DNA of 35,066 nucleotides from a virus (IMGVR_UViG_3300009091_000036:1-35066), one strand, 5' to 3'; positions 6,771-16,173 are shown, counted from the first letter of the stretch. Notes: generated by a model from the sequence alone, not told the origin. Program-made: numbers and translations.

Positions 6771-7865
6771 ATGGCAACCTTAAAGAGCCGCGCTCAGCAT
6801 AAGCTGTTCGCTATGCGGGAGAAGGTGCGCTTAGACCCTTTGAGTATTGGTGACGCTTATTCTGTAGCGTTGACCGTGATGCGTTCCTTGTGCCCCCAGT
6901 TATTACGGGCAGCGGAAGAGTCCAAAAAGGCAAAGAAAACAGCGCCTACTCATGATGTGGCAACCTTCACGAGTACTGTGTTGTCTGTTATCGAGCATCG
7001 AGATGGCAGCATTTATGCTGCTTTTGTTACTGCCGTGGACTCAAAGCGGATCTTCCATGGGGATCGGTTTGCTGTGTCCTTGGCTCGTTTAGGCATTACG
7101 GACGAGCTACAGAGCAAGCTTCATACGAATGGATTCCCGGATATTGCTGAAATAGTAGCTTACAAGGCTCCTTGGTTCTGGGCACAGTATACCGCACAGG
7201 AGCTGCTCACGGTTCGCAATGAAGTTAGCACTGTGGTAACGCGGGTAATATCGCGCTTTACTGAGTCTATCACTACAGAAGATATCAATGAGCTGTTAGA
7301 GGCTCAGCTTTTTCCACAAGTAGGGGTAACCAACTCTTACAGAGTCAAACTTGCTACAGCCGCTGATGCGCTTGATGTTACAGGTAGCCCAGAAGCTGCG
7401 TATCTACATCTTTTCCGGCAGTTGGCCCGTTCTCCGCGTGTTGTCTTACTGGACCAAAGTAGCAGCTTAGACGGTGTGTTTGAAACCTTTCATCAGCATT
7501 TGATGACGGATGTAGTGGCGCTACAGCGGTTGCTCCCTGGGGCCAAGTTTGGGGGGAAGCAGATTACCCCTTCTAAGCTCCAACAGATGTTCAAAGATCC
7601 GCAGTTTACTCGGCGTTTGAAGCAAGCGTTCGAGAATGCCTATGACGTGACTCAGCATGATATCTCGATGGATAAGCTCTACCGGTCTATGCAGAAGTAT
7701 AGTGTCTATACTGAGCTGGCACGAGCTGCTCGGGTCAAGGCAAACATCAAGCTCGATAGTAGTGCTGTTGATGCCATAGTTGGGGGTATTGTCGGCCTTT
7801 TCTTTGCTTTTGCAGGTGACATGAAGGGGCAATCTTTCCCACTTATGAAGACGTTTAAGGGGTAG
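6771..7865 (+). CDS. Hypothetical head-region protein upstream of the portal
   Basis: The 364-aa protein starts at ATG 6771 with AGGGAGG seven bases upstream. Its N-terminus SRAQHKLFAMREKVR resembles a 'S-x-x-Q-x-x-L/F' opening I have seen in various phage structural proteins. The rest is mainly helical, with a hydrophobic stretch near the C-terminus (AVDAIVGGIVGLFFAFAGDM) that could be a membrane or buried helix. Placement directly before the portal suggests a virion or head-assembly protein, possibly one ejected with DNA given the hydrophobic end. I do not recognise the family. Confidence 0.65.
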   Translation: MATLKSRAQHKLFAMREKVRLDPLSIGDAYSVALTVMRSLCPQLLRAAEESKKAKKTAPTHDVATFTSTVLSVIEHRDGSIYAAFVTAVDSKRIFHGDRFAVSLARLGITDELQSKLHTNGFPDIAEIVAYKAPWFWAQYTAQELLTVRNEVSTVVTRVISRFTESITTEDINELLEAQLFPQVGVTNSYRVKLATAADALDVTGSPEAAYLHLFRQLARSPRVVLLDQSSSLDGVFETFHQHLMTDVVALQRLLPGAKFGGKQITPSKLQQMFKDPQFTRRLKQAFENAYDVTQHDISMDKLYRSMQKYSVYTELARAARVKANIKLDSSAVDAIVGGIVGLFFAFAGDMKGQSFPLMKTFKG

Positions 7866-7868
7866 CTA

Positions 7869-9641
7869 ATGGCTTCGCCGCTTGTAAATGGTTTGATGCG
7901 TCTGACTCGGTTGGACAAGATTCTCCAGCAGGAGATGGCGGTACGCGCCCAACTTGGCGGTATCCCCACGCAGATGGCAGGGAGCGATGATCTAGTTGGC
8001 GATTTGGCTGTTATTGAGGAAGCCCTCAGCCAGTTCAACATGATCACCCGCATGCACCGTGAACGACGGTTGCGGTACCAAGATTATGACGCCATGGACA
8101 ACTATGGTGATGTGTCGGTTGCCTTGGATATCTATGCGGAAGAAGCTACCCAAACTGATCTGATGCAAGAGACCAATCTGTGGATTACCGGGGAACAGCG
8201 AGATGATGTCGAGGAGATGGTTCAGCGGTTGCACCTGCGGACCATGGTCCAAGGGTTTGCTCGACAGCTTGCCAAGTATGGAGATGTGTTTCAAAGCTTA
8301 CGGTACAACTATGAAGGGTTGGACCGGATTCTGTATCTTCCCCCACAGTATGTCCATCGGATCGGTCCTAGCATTGACCTTGTGAAGTTCTTCAAGATTG
8401 ACTCCCAGTTAGGCAAGGTTTCTCCCCGAGGGGATAACCTCCTTCTGCCGTGGGAGTGTGCTCACTTCCGCATCCTGTCTTTTGGGTTTTCGGTTCTGTA
8501 TGGTCGCTCGATGTTGGAGCCTGCCCGTAAGCGGTGGCTTCATCTTAAACTGCTTGAAGATGCCGTTGCTATCTATCGTTTGAATCGGGCTGTTGAGCGG
8601 TTGATTTTCTATGTGGACGTTGGTGCGGCTTCGCCGCAGGAAGCGCTCCGCATGGTTAACCAGTACAAGCGGAAGTTCGGGAACAAGCGGTCGTACATCG
8701 ATCCTTCGACGAGCACGTTCGAGCAGCAGTATGATCCGACCAACATGTTGGAGAACATCTTCTGGCCGGTGAACAGTGCTACGGAGCGTTCTCGGATCGA
8801 AAAGCTCGCTCCTCCTCCGGACCAAGGACAGCTCCAGGATCTAGCCCACTTTAACGAGAAGCTCTACGTTGCGCTCGGTATCCCGCGTGACTTTCTAACA
8901 GGGGAAACGACTGGTACCTGGAATAGCCGGGAGTCTCTGGCTCTTCAGGACATTCGGTTCTCTCGTAAGCTGCACCGGTTGCAAACGGCGTTACTAGAGG
9001 GGCTGGAGATGTTGGCCCGGTTCCACCTTGCTGTGAAGTACGGTAGTGCGGAGCAAGCTCAGGAAGCTGATTTCCAGATTCATCTTGCCGACGTATCCAA
9101 GATTGCCCGTCAGCAGTATGACCAGATTGTCCTGAACCGAGTACAGATGATGACCATGTTGAATGACATGGGCACTCAGATGAACTTCAATCGGGAAGTG
9201 TGGGTGAAGTGGATCCTGGCGAACTACTTCCCGGATCTCCCGAAGGAGATGATCGAGCAGTTGGTTGTGCCGGATGCCGCTTTGGCACAAGCGCATCAAG
9301 AGATGGCTGATATGGCACGGCCAGTTATGGCTCCTCCGCAGGCTGCGTCAGCGAAATCTAAACCTAAACCTAAAGCGAAGACAGCCAAAAAGAAGACCCA
9401 TGAGGAGATTATCGAGGGTGTAGTTGATAGGCTGCTTCAGCGAAATGTAGTTGAGGAAGATATCAATAGCATCGGGGATATCCTCGCTAATTGGCAGCCT
9501 GCGGATTTATCTATGACTTTGTTAGAGTCTGAGCGGCATCAGATCCCGGTTGAATGGCTCGAAGGTGCAGCGCAGCAATATAGTCGTTCATCTAATGCCC
9601 CCATCAAGAAGATCACAGAGACTGAACTTCTCGTGGAGTAG
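7869..9641 (+). CDS. Portal protein (T4 gp20-type)
   Basis: The 590-aa protein forms the ring at the capsid vertex through which DNA passes. It matches gp20-type portals: YQDYDAMDNYGDVSVALDIY (about 70-89) before the wing, AIYRLNRAVERLIFYVDVG (about 234-252) at the start of the stem region, NMLENIFWPVN (about 292-302), and FNEKLYVALGIPRDFLTGE (about 328-346) in the crown-side segment. ATG 7869 follows AAGGGG by six bases. After residue about 495 there is a Lys/Pro-rich linker (KSKPKPKAKTAKKKTHEE) and an extra C-terminal stretch of about 80 aa with helical character, which I do not recall from T4 gp20. That tail may face the DNA or the inside of the capsid. Confidence 0.93.
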   Translation: MASPLVNGLMRLTRLDKILQQEMAVRAQLGGIPTQMAGSDDLVGDLAVIEEALSQFNMITRMHRERRLRYQDYDAMDNYGDVSVALDIYAEEATQTDLMQETNLWITGEQRDDVEEMVQRLHLRTMVQGFARQLAKYGDVFQSLRYNYEGLDRILYLPPQYVHRIGPSIDLVKFFKIDSQLGKVSPRGDNLLLPWECAHFRILSFGFSVLYGRSMLEPARKRWLHLKLLEDAVAIYRLNRAVERLIFYVDVGAASPQEALRMVNQYKRKFGNKRSYIDPSTSTFEQQYDPTNMLENIFWPVNSATERSRIEKLAPPPDQGQLQDLAHFNEKLYVALGIPRDFLTGETTGTWNSRESLALQDIRFSRKLHRLQTALLEGLEMLARFHLAVKYGSAEQAQEADFQIHLADVSKIARQQYDQIVLNRVQMMTMLNDMGTQMNFNREVWVKWILANYFPDLPKEMIEQLVVPDAALAQAHQEMADMARPVMAPPQAASAKSKPKPKAKTAKKKTHEEIIEGVVDRLLQRNVVEEDINSIGDILANWQPADLSMTLLESERHQIPVEWLEGAAQQYSRSSNAPIKKITETELLVE

Positions 9642-9659
9642 TTCCAATGGAGGATAGTG

Positions 9660-10010
9660 GTGTCCGTTACCTTTCAGAAGTTGGCTACTCGTATCCAAGC
9701 TGACGTTGAGAACAACCCGGCTATTCCCCGTCTTACCCAAGCTCAAATCATGCTGTTGATGAATCGGATGTTCGAACAAGTCAGCATAGCTTTGGCGAAT
9801 GGTGAAGATGTTTATTTAGAGGGGTTTGGTCGTTTTTACCCGGATTGTAAGCCACCGCGTAAAGTGCGCTCAGGGCTGACTTCCGAAGTACATACAACAC
9901 GATTCAAGATTTTTGTTCGCTTTAACCCATTCAAGGAGCTGAACCACCGGGTTCAAAAGTTCCTGGAGCAACTTGGTATCACTGAGGAGGACTTTAATGG
10001 ACAACCCTAA
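9660..10010 (+). CDS. HU/IHF-like DNA-binding protein
   Basis: GTG codons at 9657 and 9660 are both possible; 9660 sits six bases after GGAGG and is preferred, giving 116 aa. The protein follows the HU layout: an N-terminal helical pair (LTQAQIMLLMNRMFEQVSIA), then GEDVYLEGFGRFYP, which matches the 'G-E-x-V-x-L-x-G-F-G-x-F' signature, a basic arm region (KPPRKVRSGLTSEVH) and the closing 'F-x-P-x-K-E-L' strand/helix (RFNPFKELNHRVQ). HU-type proteins bend and compact DNA. Lying between the portal and head morphogenesis genes, it may work in packaging or be packaged into the capsid. The arm lacks the usual conserved Pro context, so binding could differ from host HU. Confidence 0.85.
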   Translation: MSVTFQKLATRIQADVENNPAIPRLTQAQIMLLMNRMFEQVSIALANGEDVYLEGFGRFYPDCKPPRKVRSGLTSEVHTTRFKIFVRFNPFKELNHRVQKFLEQLGITEEDFNGQP

Positions 10011-10179
10011 GCTCCCGCATCTCCGAACTCCCCCGGAAGAGGATGAGCCGTTCGAGAACATGGATCGCGAGATGGCGAAGCATTTTAAGCACACGCATCC
10101 TCACTACAACGAGAACGACTGGTACGGCAACAAGGCCCCAGAGACGGATGACGACAAGGACGATGCAGACGCTTCTTGA
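9997..10179 (+). CDS. Small acidic hydrophilic protein
   Basis: The frame is open from a TTG at 9973, but ATG 9997 is six bases after GGAGG (9986-9990), a clear choice. The 60-aa product is very polar, with Pro-rich start (NPKLPHLRTPPEEDEPF), a His-rich centre (AKHFKHTHPHYNEND) and an acidic end (TDDDKDDADAS). It looks disordered. The start lies within the end of the HU-like gene and the end overlaps the head morphogenesis gene, so the three are coupled. A charge-neutralising partner of nearby basic proteins is possible, but no family is known to me. Confidence 0.65.
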   Translation: MDNPKLPHLRTPPEEDEPFENMDREMAKHFKHTHPHYNENDWYGNKAPETDDDKDDADAS

Positions 10180-10930
10180 AGCCAAGAACATCGGTGACCA
10201 TGCTAGGGCACAGAACCCCTGGCGGCACCATGCTCTGGTTTCAACGATTCAAGCTGCCTTACGTCCAGGCCATCAGCAGACGCTACAGGACGTAGGGCAG
10301 CGTTTCGTTTATCCGGAGTTTGCCCGTCTTGAGGCACAGTTTCGTCGTGAATTGCTCGATGTCTTCACGAATATTAGCCAAAATCAAGAGTTGACGAACC
10401 GGCGTATGAAGGGCATCTTCCGCCGCTTCTACACCCAAGCCTTTCAGCTCGGGATGAAGGCTATGAAGGGGCATACGCTCACAACCACCTTACCCAAGAT
10501 GAACGATGAGGACAAACGGTGGTTAGAGACGTTTCTCCAGAAGGAGTTCAACTTCTGGAAGAACTTCATGGACGCGGTACGCAAAGGGACCACCAAGATG
10601 GACCCTAAGCGTCGGGTGGAGATGTATGTGCAGAGCCTGAAGGCGATGTACAACACATCCCGAGTGCTTGTGACGGCTCCTTCTACGTTGTTCTACTGGG
10701 AGACGACTCCGTCTGAGCACTGTAAACATTGCTTGTACCTCGCGTCGAAAAGTCCGTTCACCAAAGCGAATTTACCGACAATCCCTGCGAGTGGCGATAC
10801 CCAATGTAGGAGCAATTGCCGTTGTCATCTGAGGATTGCCCAGACTTCGGTGCTTGACTATCAACGTGTGAAGAAAAATGCTCCAACTCGGGAGGAACTG
10901 CTCCGAGGGTTGCAGGCCCTAAAAGGGTAA
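10163..10930 (+). CDS. MuF/SPP1 gp7-type head morphogenesis protein
   Basis: The frame is open from 10043 but the early part shadows the previous gene; ATG 10163 gives 255 aa and a 17-base overlap. The C-terminal third carries the family signature: FYWETTPSEHCKHCLYLA, then SPFTKANLPTIPASGDTQC, then RSNCRCHLRI. These Cys residues and the 'T-P-x-x-x-C-x-x-C' opening are typical of MuF-like minor head proteins, which bind the portal or the capsid interior. The N-terminal part is helical. The gene lies close after the portal, the normal place for this family. ATG 10163 has only a weak, close ribosome site, so the exact start is uncertain. Confidence 0.82.
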   Translation: MQTLLEAKNIGDHARAQNPWRHHALVSTIQAALRPGHQQTLQDVGQRFVYPEFARLEAQFRRELLDVFTNISQNQELTNRRMKGIFRRFYTQAFQLGMKAMKGHTLTTTLPKMNDEDKRWLETFLQKEFNFWKNFMDAVRKGTTKMDPKRRVEMYVQSLKAMYNTSRVLVTAPSTLFYWETTPSEHCKHCLYLASKSPFTKANLPTIPASGDTQCRSNCRCHLRIAQTSVLDYQRVKKNAPTREELLRGLQALKG

Positions 10931-10964
10931 GCTTTGGGATTCATTAGATGATAGGAGTCGGAAT

Positions 10965-11339
10965 ATGGACTTTCTACACATATTAGACGAATTTATCGAA
11001 GATACCTTGACCTCGGGGTTCACCGAGGAACAGATCGCGAAGATGCTTTTGGAGGAAGACCGTTTACTCCAAGAAGGGGATAAGTTCCTCCCGATCATTG
11101 AAGCAGTTCATCGTGTTCGGCGTACGATTAGTGGGGTTCGAATTACTACTCGTAAATTTGGGCGGAAAGATCCTCGGCGCTCTCAGCTTATGAAACGTGT
11201 TGCACGGACACATCGAGCAAGTCGATTGATGGCAGCACGGAAATATCAGCGTTCTCCCAAGGCTAAGAGAGTACGGCGTATTGTGATGCAACGACGACGG
11301 ACAATGCACCCTATGCCTTCTCGTTACGGGCGGCGGTGA
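10965..11339 (+). CDS. Very basic small protein, possible DNA-binding virion protein
   Basis: The 124-aa protein starts at ATG 10965, eight bases after AGGAG. Residues 1-45 are acidic and helical (ILDEFIEDTLTSGFTEEQI). From about residue 50 on it is dominated by Arg and Lys, with clusters such as TTRKFGRKDPRRSQLMKRVA and VRRIVMQRRRTMHPMPSRYG. Such a tail should bind DNA or an acidic surface. By position it could be an internal head protein or a DNA-condensing factor. The acidic head and basic tail might self-mask before assembly. No family is recognised. Confidence 0.65.
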   Translation: MDFLHILDEFIEDTLTSGFTEEQIAKMLLEEDRLLQEGDKFLPIIEAVHRVRRTISGVRITTRKFGRKDPRRSQLMKRVARTHRASRLMAARKYQRSPKAKRVRRIVMQRRRTMHPMPSRYGRR

Positions 11340-11342
11340 AGC

Positions 11343-14300
11343 ATGTTTGGACCGTACGCCAATCTCGAAGAGCTGTTGGAGGCTACAAAAACTCCTCCGA
11401 CAGGGCAAGCAGCAGCAAAAGTCATTGCGCCTTTCGCTAAGAACAGTAAGCCTAAGATGAATTGGAAACCTTTCGATACTATCGAGGTTTACAAGAAGTT
11501 TAGAGAAGCTTACACCCAGGATGAAGATCAACTTCGTTCTATCGCTAAGAACAATTTTGTCGCGAAGGCTATATTACAGGCATTTTTAGTCCAGGAGTTT
11601 CCATTAAAAGTTTACGTACAGGGAATTCCTGATGGTAATATGCCTGAGCAAATTTCACGACAATTTGCGTTTGCCTTAACTCGCCAAACATACGAAAAGG
11701 TCATTACTTCAGCTATCAGTAGGGGGCATTTGGTCCGCTACTTTTATGTCTATCTTGTTGGTGGTTTAGACCGTGCTGCATGGGATACTATTGTAAACCA
11801 AGTTTGGACACGGTGTGAAGAATTTATTGCGAACAAGTCGAGTAAGGAAACCGTTGCACACTATCTCAAGGAAATAACCTCAGATATTAAGTCTAAGTAT
11901 TGGAAAGAGCAGATCTTAGGGGTTATCAAATACCGTGTCCATGAAGCATCTACTCCGGGAGGGCATGCCCCTACCGAGTTGGTTCTGACTGTTGAGCACG
12001 AAGACCCCCCGTTCGAGTACGCTAGCGGTGAGCGTAGGAACGCTTTAACTGCCAGTGACTATCAACACCTAATGCAGACTCCGATCAGGAGCAATCAACC
12101 AGATGTTCGGCTTGCGTTACACAAGCTCTATACCGCCTATGCTTGGGATCTTTTTGACGAGTTTGTGAAAAGAGAGGCCACAGGCCCAGAAAAACTCATT
12201 GGGAGTTTGCTCAAACAAGCTCCTTTACGCCATCAATATGACGCTGTAGTTCATCCAGATAGAAAGCGTGTAGCTCCTCCGGGTGAAATGAAGAGAGATA
12301 CGGGGGAACATCCTTTTCGAGGATTTGCTGAGGGGAGAAGTAAGGTAGTCGGTTCGATCAAAAGTAGTGAGTATCGTTTCGATACTGTAACGGCAGATCC
12401 TGCGTACCGAGCATGGTTACAGTCAGACGGCTCAGTCAAGAAACCGGAGAAACAACCGGTAGACCAGCGTGATTTTAACACCTTTTTCCCTGTGGCACCG
12501 GTTGCTCCGTTATTGGAAAATGCTCATTACAAGATTACATTCGGTATCCATTATGACAATCCACTATTGAGTAGGGATTCACGGGGCCAAACTTATTGGT
12601 ATGCGAATCGGAGTCAGTTTCTTCAAGCAGCATACCAATACGCGGTAATGACCGGAGATCGGCCTACTATCGCCTTTTTCATTACTAGTAAGCTTGGTAG
12701 TAACGCAAACGAAATCATGTCCGAAAATGAACTTAGCAAGCATCATGCAGGACCAGAAGCTAGGGATATTATCAAGCAAAAAGATGATCTTGTCCTGGCT
12801 TTCTGGCGGCATGCAGATCAGGGACAACGAGCTTTCCCAATTCTTATTGCAAAATGGTTCGGTGTCTCTCCGGACAAGTATGTAGTCCCTTACAACCCGA
12901 ATAAGGACGTACCGGAGAATATCGACCCGGCTGACTGGCACAAGTATCGGGCATGGGTGCAGAAAACTGCCAGTACCAAACTCGGGTTGAACTTGTCGTC
13001 ACTGCACGACATGTCGGCCAAAGACAAAGAGACGATGCTCAAGCTTCAACAGCACCCACCGGGGCGGGATCATATCGCGGGTGCTATGGCGTTGAATCGG
13101 ACTCGTAAGTTCACAGGTGAGCGGGATGAGAAAGGTAACCCGATTGAACCGTGGGGGGTCTATCTCATTCAGTACGCGCTGGCATACGGGATGTCAGATG
13201 CGGCAGCTACGCCAACGTTTATGGTTCCGATCAATGTGATCAAGTCCACCAAGGGAACTATCCCTCCTCATCGGACACTTACGAAGGTTCTTCGTAACGA
13301 TTTGGAGAAGCTGTTACGGACTCATTGGCCGGATTACAAGGTCACGAACCCGAGATACTCTACGGGGAAGCGTGCGCCACTGTCAGATTGGAAGTTCATT
13401 GCGGGTAACCCGGCGCTGCCGTTTCCTTACCCTCGGTTAGTTCGGCCTCTTCCTCTGGCCGATGCTGAAGTTCGGGATAAGCTCAATGCTAAGTACCCGA
13501 ATAACGTTCGCCGCACAACCCATGGCTTTCAGATTGACGGTGTCACGTACGATGCTTTCGTGATGCTTGTGGCGATGCCGCCATCTGTTGTAGAGAAGGA
13601 GTTCAACCTTCTGAAACGGGATGGAACTGCCCGTCAACTCATCTCCGATCCTACAATGTTGAGCCGATTGAAGGGAGCTGGTAGCCCTAGAGAGATGTTA
13701 AAGCGGGTTAAAAGTAAGGGGCTGCCTGATGAGCATCCAGAGAATATTAAGGGGGAAGGCACTCTCAAGCAGATGGGGCTGATGCCTCGTTCTATGGGAG
13801 TGCAGTTCATGACGAACCCGTACGAGAAAGCCTCTCAAGAGGTAGATCCGTTCAAGTTATTGAACATGGAGAAAGCGACTCCGCTTGGTCCAGAATATTA
13901 CTTATCCCAGATCGGTGAACGGTGGAAACCAAAGATTACGACGATCCTTACGGATGCGGGAAACGTAGCTTACCGGGCTGTGACTGGATTTGAGCACGAA
14001 CAAAGCCCGGAGAAGCGTAAGGAGATGTACGCTAATTGGTTGAAGGCAGTGGCTTTGAACATGGAGAAGTCCGAAGACGCTTTAACCCAGCTCTTAAAGG
14101 ATGTCGTAGCCGCCGTAGACTTAGAGCACCGTACGACGGGTTCGGATATGGCACGGCGTCAACAACTCTATTTGGACTATGTGCGCCGGGAGACGGCAGC
14201 AGGTGGAGCGTACAAGGAACCGCAGCTTATCTACAAGATTAAGATGACTGAGTTCCAGGCTCCGATCGGGTCTACAGGATTTCGGAATATCTTCTTGACG

Positions 14301-14615
14301 ATCAAGGCTCCTTCGGAAGATATCGCCAAGCTGATGATCCTGTATCGGCTGCTCCGTCGTTCAGTGTTGAATAAGGAGCTGGGTAAGCAGATGTTGGCGA
14401 TTTCACCGTTTACCCGGCAACGGGTTTTCCCTGATCTCAACGCTCGTTTGTTGGCACAGTGGGCAGCGGCTCATTTTATCGTGATCGCACATGAAGGGCC
14501 AAAGGGAACTCGATTCCAGCCACCACGGCACCATCCTACTACTCGTGAGTATGCGGCTCAACGTGCAGCGGTTGGGGGCGAGCATCGGTTTGCCCGGATG
14601 CTTGGGTTCAAATAA
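11343..14615 (+). CDS. Very large unrecognised virion-region protein (1090 aa)
   Basis: The frame starts at ATG 11343, four bases after the preceding stop, and runs 1090 codons. It is soluble, mixed alpha/beta, with no signal peptide, membrane helix, Walker box, glycan hydrolase signature or Cys cluster that I can see. Many segments pair beta-rich stretches with helices, for example near AHYKITFGIHYDNPLL and RNIFLTIKAPSEDIAKLMIL. The first half (to about 12,900) is visibly AT-richer than the second, as if two pieces of different history were joined. Its place between head morphogenesis and capsid genes suggests a virion or ejected protein. It is not recognisably a polymerase, and I do not name a function. 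Confidence 0.7.
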   Translation: MFGPYANLEELLEATKTPPTGQAAAKVIAPFAKNSKPKMNWKPFDTIEVYKKFREAYTQDEDQLRSIAKNNFVAKAILQAFLVQEFPLKVYVQGIPDGNMPEQISRQFAFALTRQTYEKVITSAISRGHLVRYFYVYLVGGLDRAAWDTIVNQVWTRCEEFIANKSSKETVAHYLKEITSDIKSKYWKEQILGVIKYRVHEASTPGGHAPTELVLTVEHEDPPFEYASGERRNALTASDYQHLMQTPIRSNQPDVRLALHKLYTAYAWDLFDEFVKREATGPEKLIGSLLKQAPLRHQYDAVVHPDRKRVAPPGEMKRDTGEHPFRGFAEGRSKVVGSIKSSEYRFDTVTADPAYRAWLQSDGSVKKPEKQPVDQRDFNTFFPVAPVAPLLENAHYKITFGIHYDNPLLSRDSRGQTYWYANRSQFLQAAYQYAVMTGDRPTIAFFITSKLGSNANEIMSENELSKHHAGPEARDIIKQKDDLVLAFWRHADQGQRAFPILIAKWFGVSPDKYVVPYNPNKDVPENIDPADWHKYRAWVQKTASTKLGLNLSSLHDMSAKDKETMLKLQQHPPGRDHIAGAMALNRTRKFTGERDEKGNPIEPWGVYLIQYALAYGMSDAAATPTFMVPINVIKSTKGTIPPHRTLTKVLRNDLEKLLRTHWPDYKVTNPRYSTGKRAPLSDWKFIAGNPALPFPYPRLVRPLPLADAEVRDKLNAKYPNNVRRTTHGFQIDGVTYDAFVMLVAMPPSVVEKEFNLLKRDGTARQLISDPTMLSRLKGAGSPREMLKRVKSKGLPDEHPENIKGEGTLKQMGLMPRSMGVQFMTNPYEKASQEVDPFKLLNMEKATPLGPEYYLSQIGERWKPKITTILTDAGNVAYRAVTGFEHEQSPEKRKEMYANWLKAVALNMEKSEDALTQLLKDVVAAVDLEHRTTGSDMARRQQLYLDYVRRETAAGGAYKEPQLIYKIKMTEFQAPIGSTGFRNIFLTIKAPSEDIAKLMILYRLLRRSVLNKELGKQMLAISPFTRQRVFPDLNARLLAQWAAAHFIVIAHEGPKGTRFQPPRHHPTTREYAAQRAAVGGEHRFARMLGFK

Positions 14616-15775
14616 TGGCTATTGTTGTTGAGCGGCATGTCTTCTTCCTACGGGCAGTAGGACAGACTATAGACACGCTGAGTTACCCTTCTCCAAAGTC
14701 ACGAGGAGGACGAGAGTACGTTCGGCTCATGCTTCGGCTTGAGCATAGGCGGCTGCCTTGGCCGGGGGAAAAGCATCGTAGCCTCGTGTACTTGGACGAT
14801 AGTCAACTAGGAGCGGTTCCTATTGAACAGCTAAAAACTCCCAAAGTAGAGGTTCCCCAGTTTCGTCCTTGGCGATTAGAACTCCAGACGGCTGACACTA
14901 ATCTTATGCGTAACTTCTTGCTTGGGAAAGATTTCTCCCATCCGAAGTTACTTGTAGCGGATGTCCCGAATCCTGAGTTATTGATGTCGCGTTCGGCGAT
15001 GGCGCGGCATCTATTTGATGAGTTCTCTAAACGACGTAATAAGCAGTGGATATGGCTCCATACTCCACACATGCCCCATGACGTGGCTCGGGAAGTTTGG
15101 TTACCTTATGACCCAACTCACCCTGAGCAACGAGAACCTGATCGGGATCAGTGGTTACGTGAAGCTAAACATTGGCTGGCTAATGGGCCGGAACGTGTTA
15201 TGGGGCCAAGGGATACTTTTGGGTTGAGCATGGCAAAAATGGTCAACAACCAGAAAGTCTATGACCCTCATACTATTATCCCCCTTGGTATCGCTTACTG
15301 TTTACGATATTACGACAAGCATGCACCACTAGAAGCAGGAGTACCTACTGCGCCTAGAGGGGTTGCATCACGACTCCAAGATTATCTGAAACAGGCACAG
15401 CCTACAGGGAAACCAGACATATGGTATGCCATGGGGGCGGTGTATATCCCTGATCAGGCAATAGGCCGTCAAGGGTTAGAAACTTATCGAAAGGGTCAAC
15501 GAGTTCCTCTTGCTCCAGGTAAGACGTTAACCACTCGCCGTCTGTTTAAAGTCATGGGGAGAACAGTTGCAGAAGCCCGTCAGAATGCAGAAGCTTATCT
15601 GGCGAAGCTCAAGGAAAACCCAGCTACGGAATATATTGGGTACAAGTGGGGGAACGCTTGGGAAAGGAACAAACAGGAACTCATCAATCATCAGGTGTGG
15701 GTAAGACAAAAGAAGTCACGTCCTAAAGTGAATGAAGCATTCTACCGAAGAGATTCGCTTTATAGGGTTTATTAG
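14615..15775 (+). CDS. Unrecognised virion-region protein (386 aa)
   Basis: ATG 14615 overlaps the stop of the previous gene by one base (TAATG), so the two are probably co-translated and work together. The protein opens with beta-rich segments (VVERHVFFLRAVGQTID), then has a Pro/Trp-rich middle (WLPYDPTHPEQREPDRDQW), and ends with a beta-helix-type unit in which an Arg-rich strand precedes the helix TVAEARQNAEAYLAKL. The C-terminus is basic and aromatic. No motif assigns it to a family. The one-base junction makes it a likely partner of the 1090-aa protein. Confidence 0.65.
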   Translation: MAIVVERHVFFLRAVGQTIDTLSYPSPKSRGGREYVRLMLRLEHRRLPWPGEKHRSLVYLDDSQLGAVPIEQLKTPKVEVPQFRPWRLELQTADTNLMRNFLLGKDFSHPKLLVADVPNPELLMSRSAMARHLFDEFSKRRNKQWIWLHTPHMPHDVAREVWLPYDPTHPEQREPDRDQWLREAKHWLANGPERVMGPRDTFGLSMAKMVNNQKVYDPHTIIPLGIAYCLRYYDKHAPLEAGVPTAPRGVASRLQDYLKQAQPTGKPDIWYAMGAVYIPDQAIGRQGLETYRKGQRVPLAPGKTLTTRRLFKVMGRTVAEARQNAEAYLAKLKENPATEYIGYKWGNAWERNKQELINHQVWVRQKKSRPKVNEAFYRRDSLYRVY

Positions 15776-15807
15776 GTGTGCGGGTAGGAACTTAGGAGGA
15801 TTTTACC

Positions 15808-16173
15808 ATGACCCCAATTGACACTTTGTATTTTCAGTGGGTAGTGACCGAGGAAGAGAAGAAAGAGCCGAGCATCTTCGAGAGTATCGTGGAGCTGCCT
15901 GCGGTTGCCAAGGTCAATGACCTGTTAAACACTTACGCTTCGATGATCAGTGATCTCATCGAGGCGGAAGTGAATCGTCGTGCTGTGATCGATGAGTATG
16001 TCGCGAAAGCGAAGGAAGACCCCGAGCTGGAGGAGATGTCCGATAGCGAGCTGGCTGAGGGTATTCTGGCGCTGGAGGACGTGCAGGAGAACGAAGAGCT
16101 GGTGGAAGCTCAGCGCAATGCGCTGGACATGTTCCACGAGAACCTCGTGAAGGTACTGGCTAACGAGGAGTAA
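15808..16173 (+). CDS. Small acidic helical protein
   Basis: The 121-aa protein begins at ATG 15808, eight bases after a strong AGGAGG. It is strongly acidic and helical, with segments such as EEKKEPSIFESIVELPAVAK and DPELEEMSDSELAEGILALE. Codons are richer in G/C at the third position than in the two genes before it, suggesting higher expression. Acidic helical proteins in this position can be chaperones, scaffolds or decoration proteins; none can be chosen from sequence. It appears to begin a new set of three small genes with good ribosome sites. Confidence 0.65.
   Translation: MTPIDTLYFQWVVTEEEKKEPSIFESIVELPAVAKVNDLLNTYASMISDLIEAEVNRRAVIDEYVAKAKEDPELEEMSDSELAEGILALEDVQENEELVEAQRNALDMFHENLVKVLANEE

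Noticed and set aside
11343-14615. The 1090-aa protein as a virion RNA polymerase or other enzyme
   Set aside because: No polymerase, nuclease, protease or hydrolase motif could be seen despite its size.
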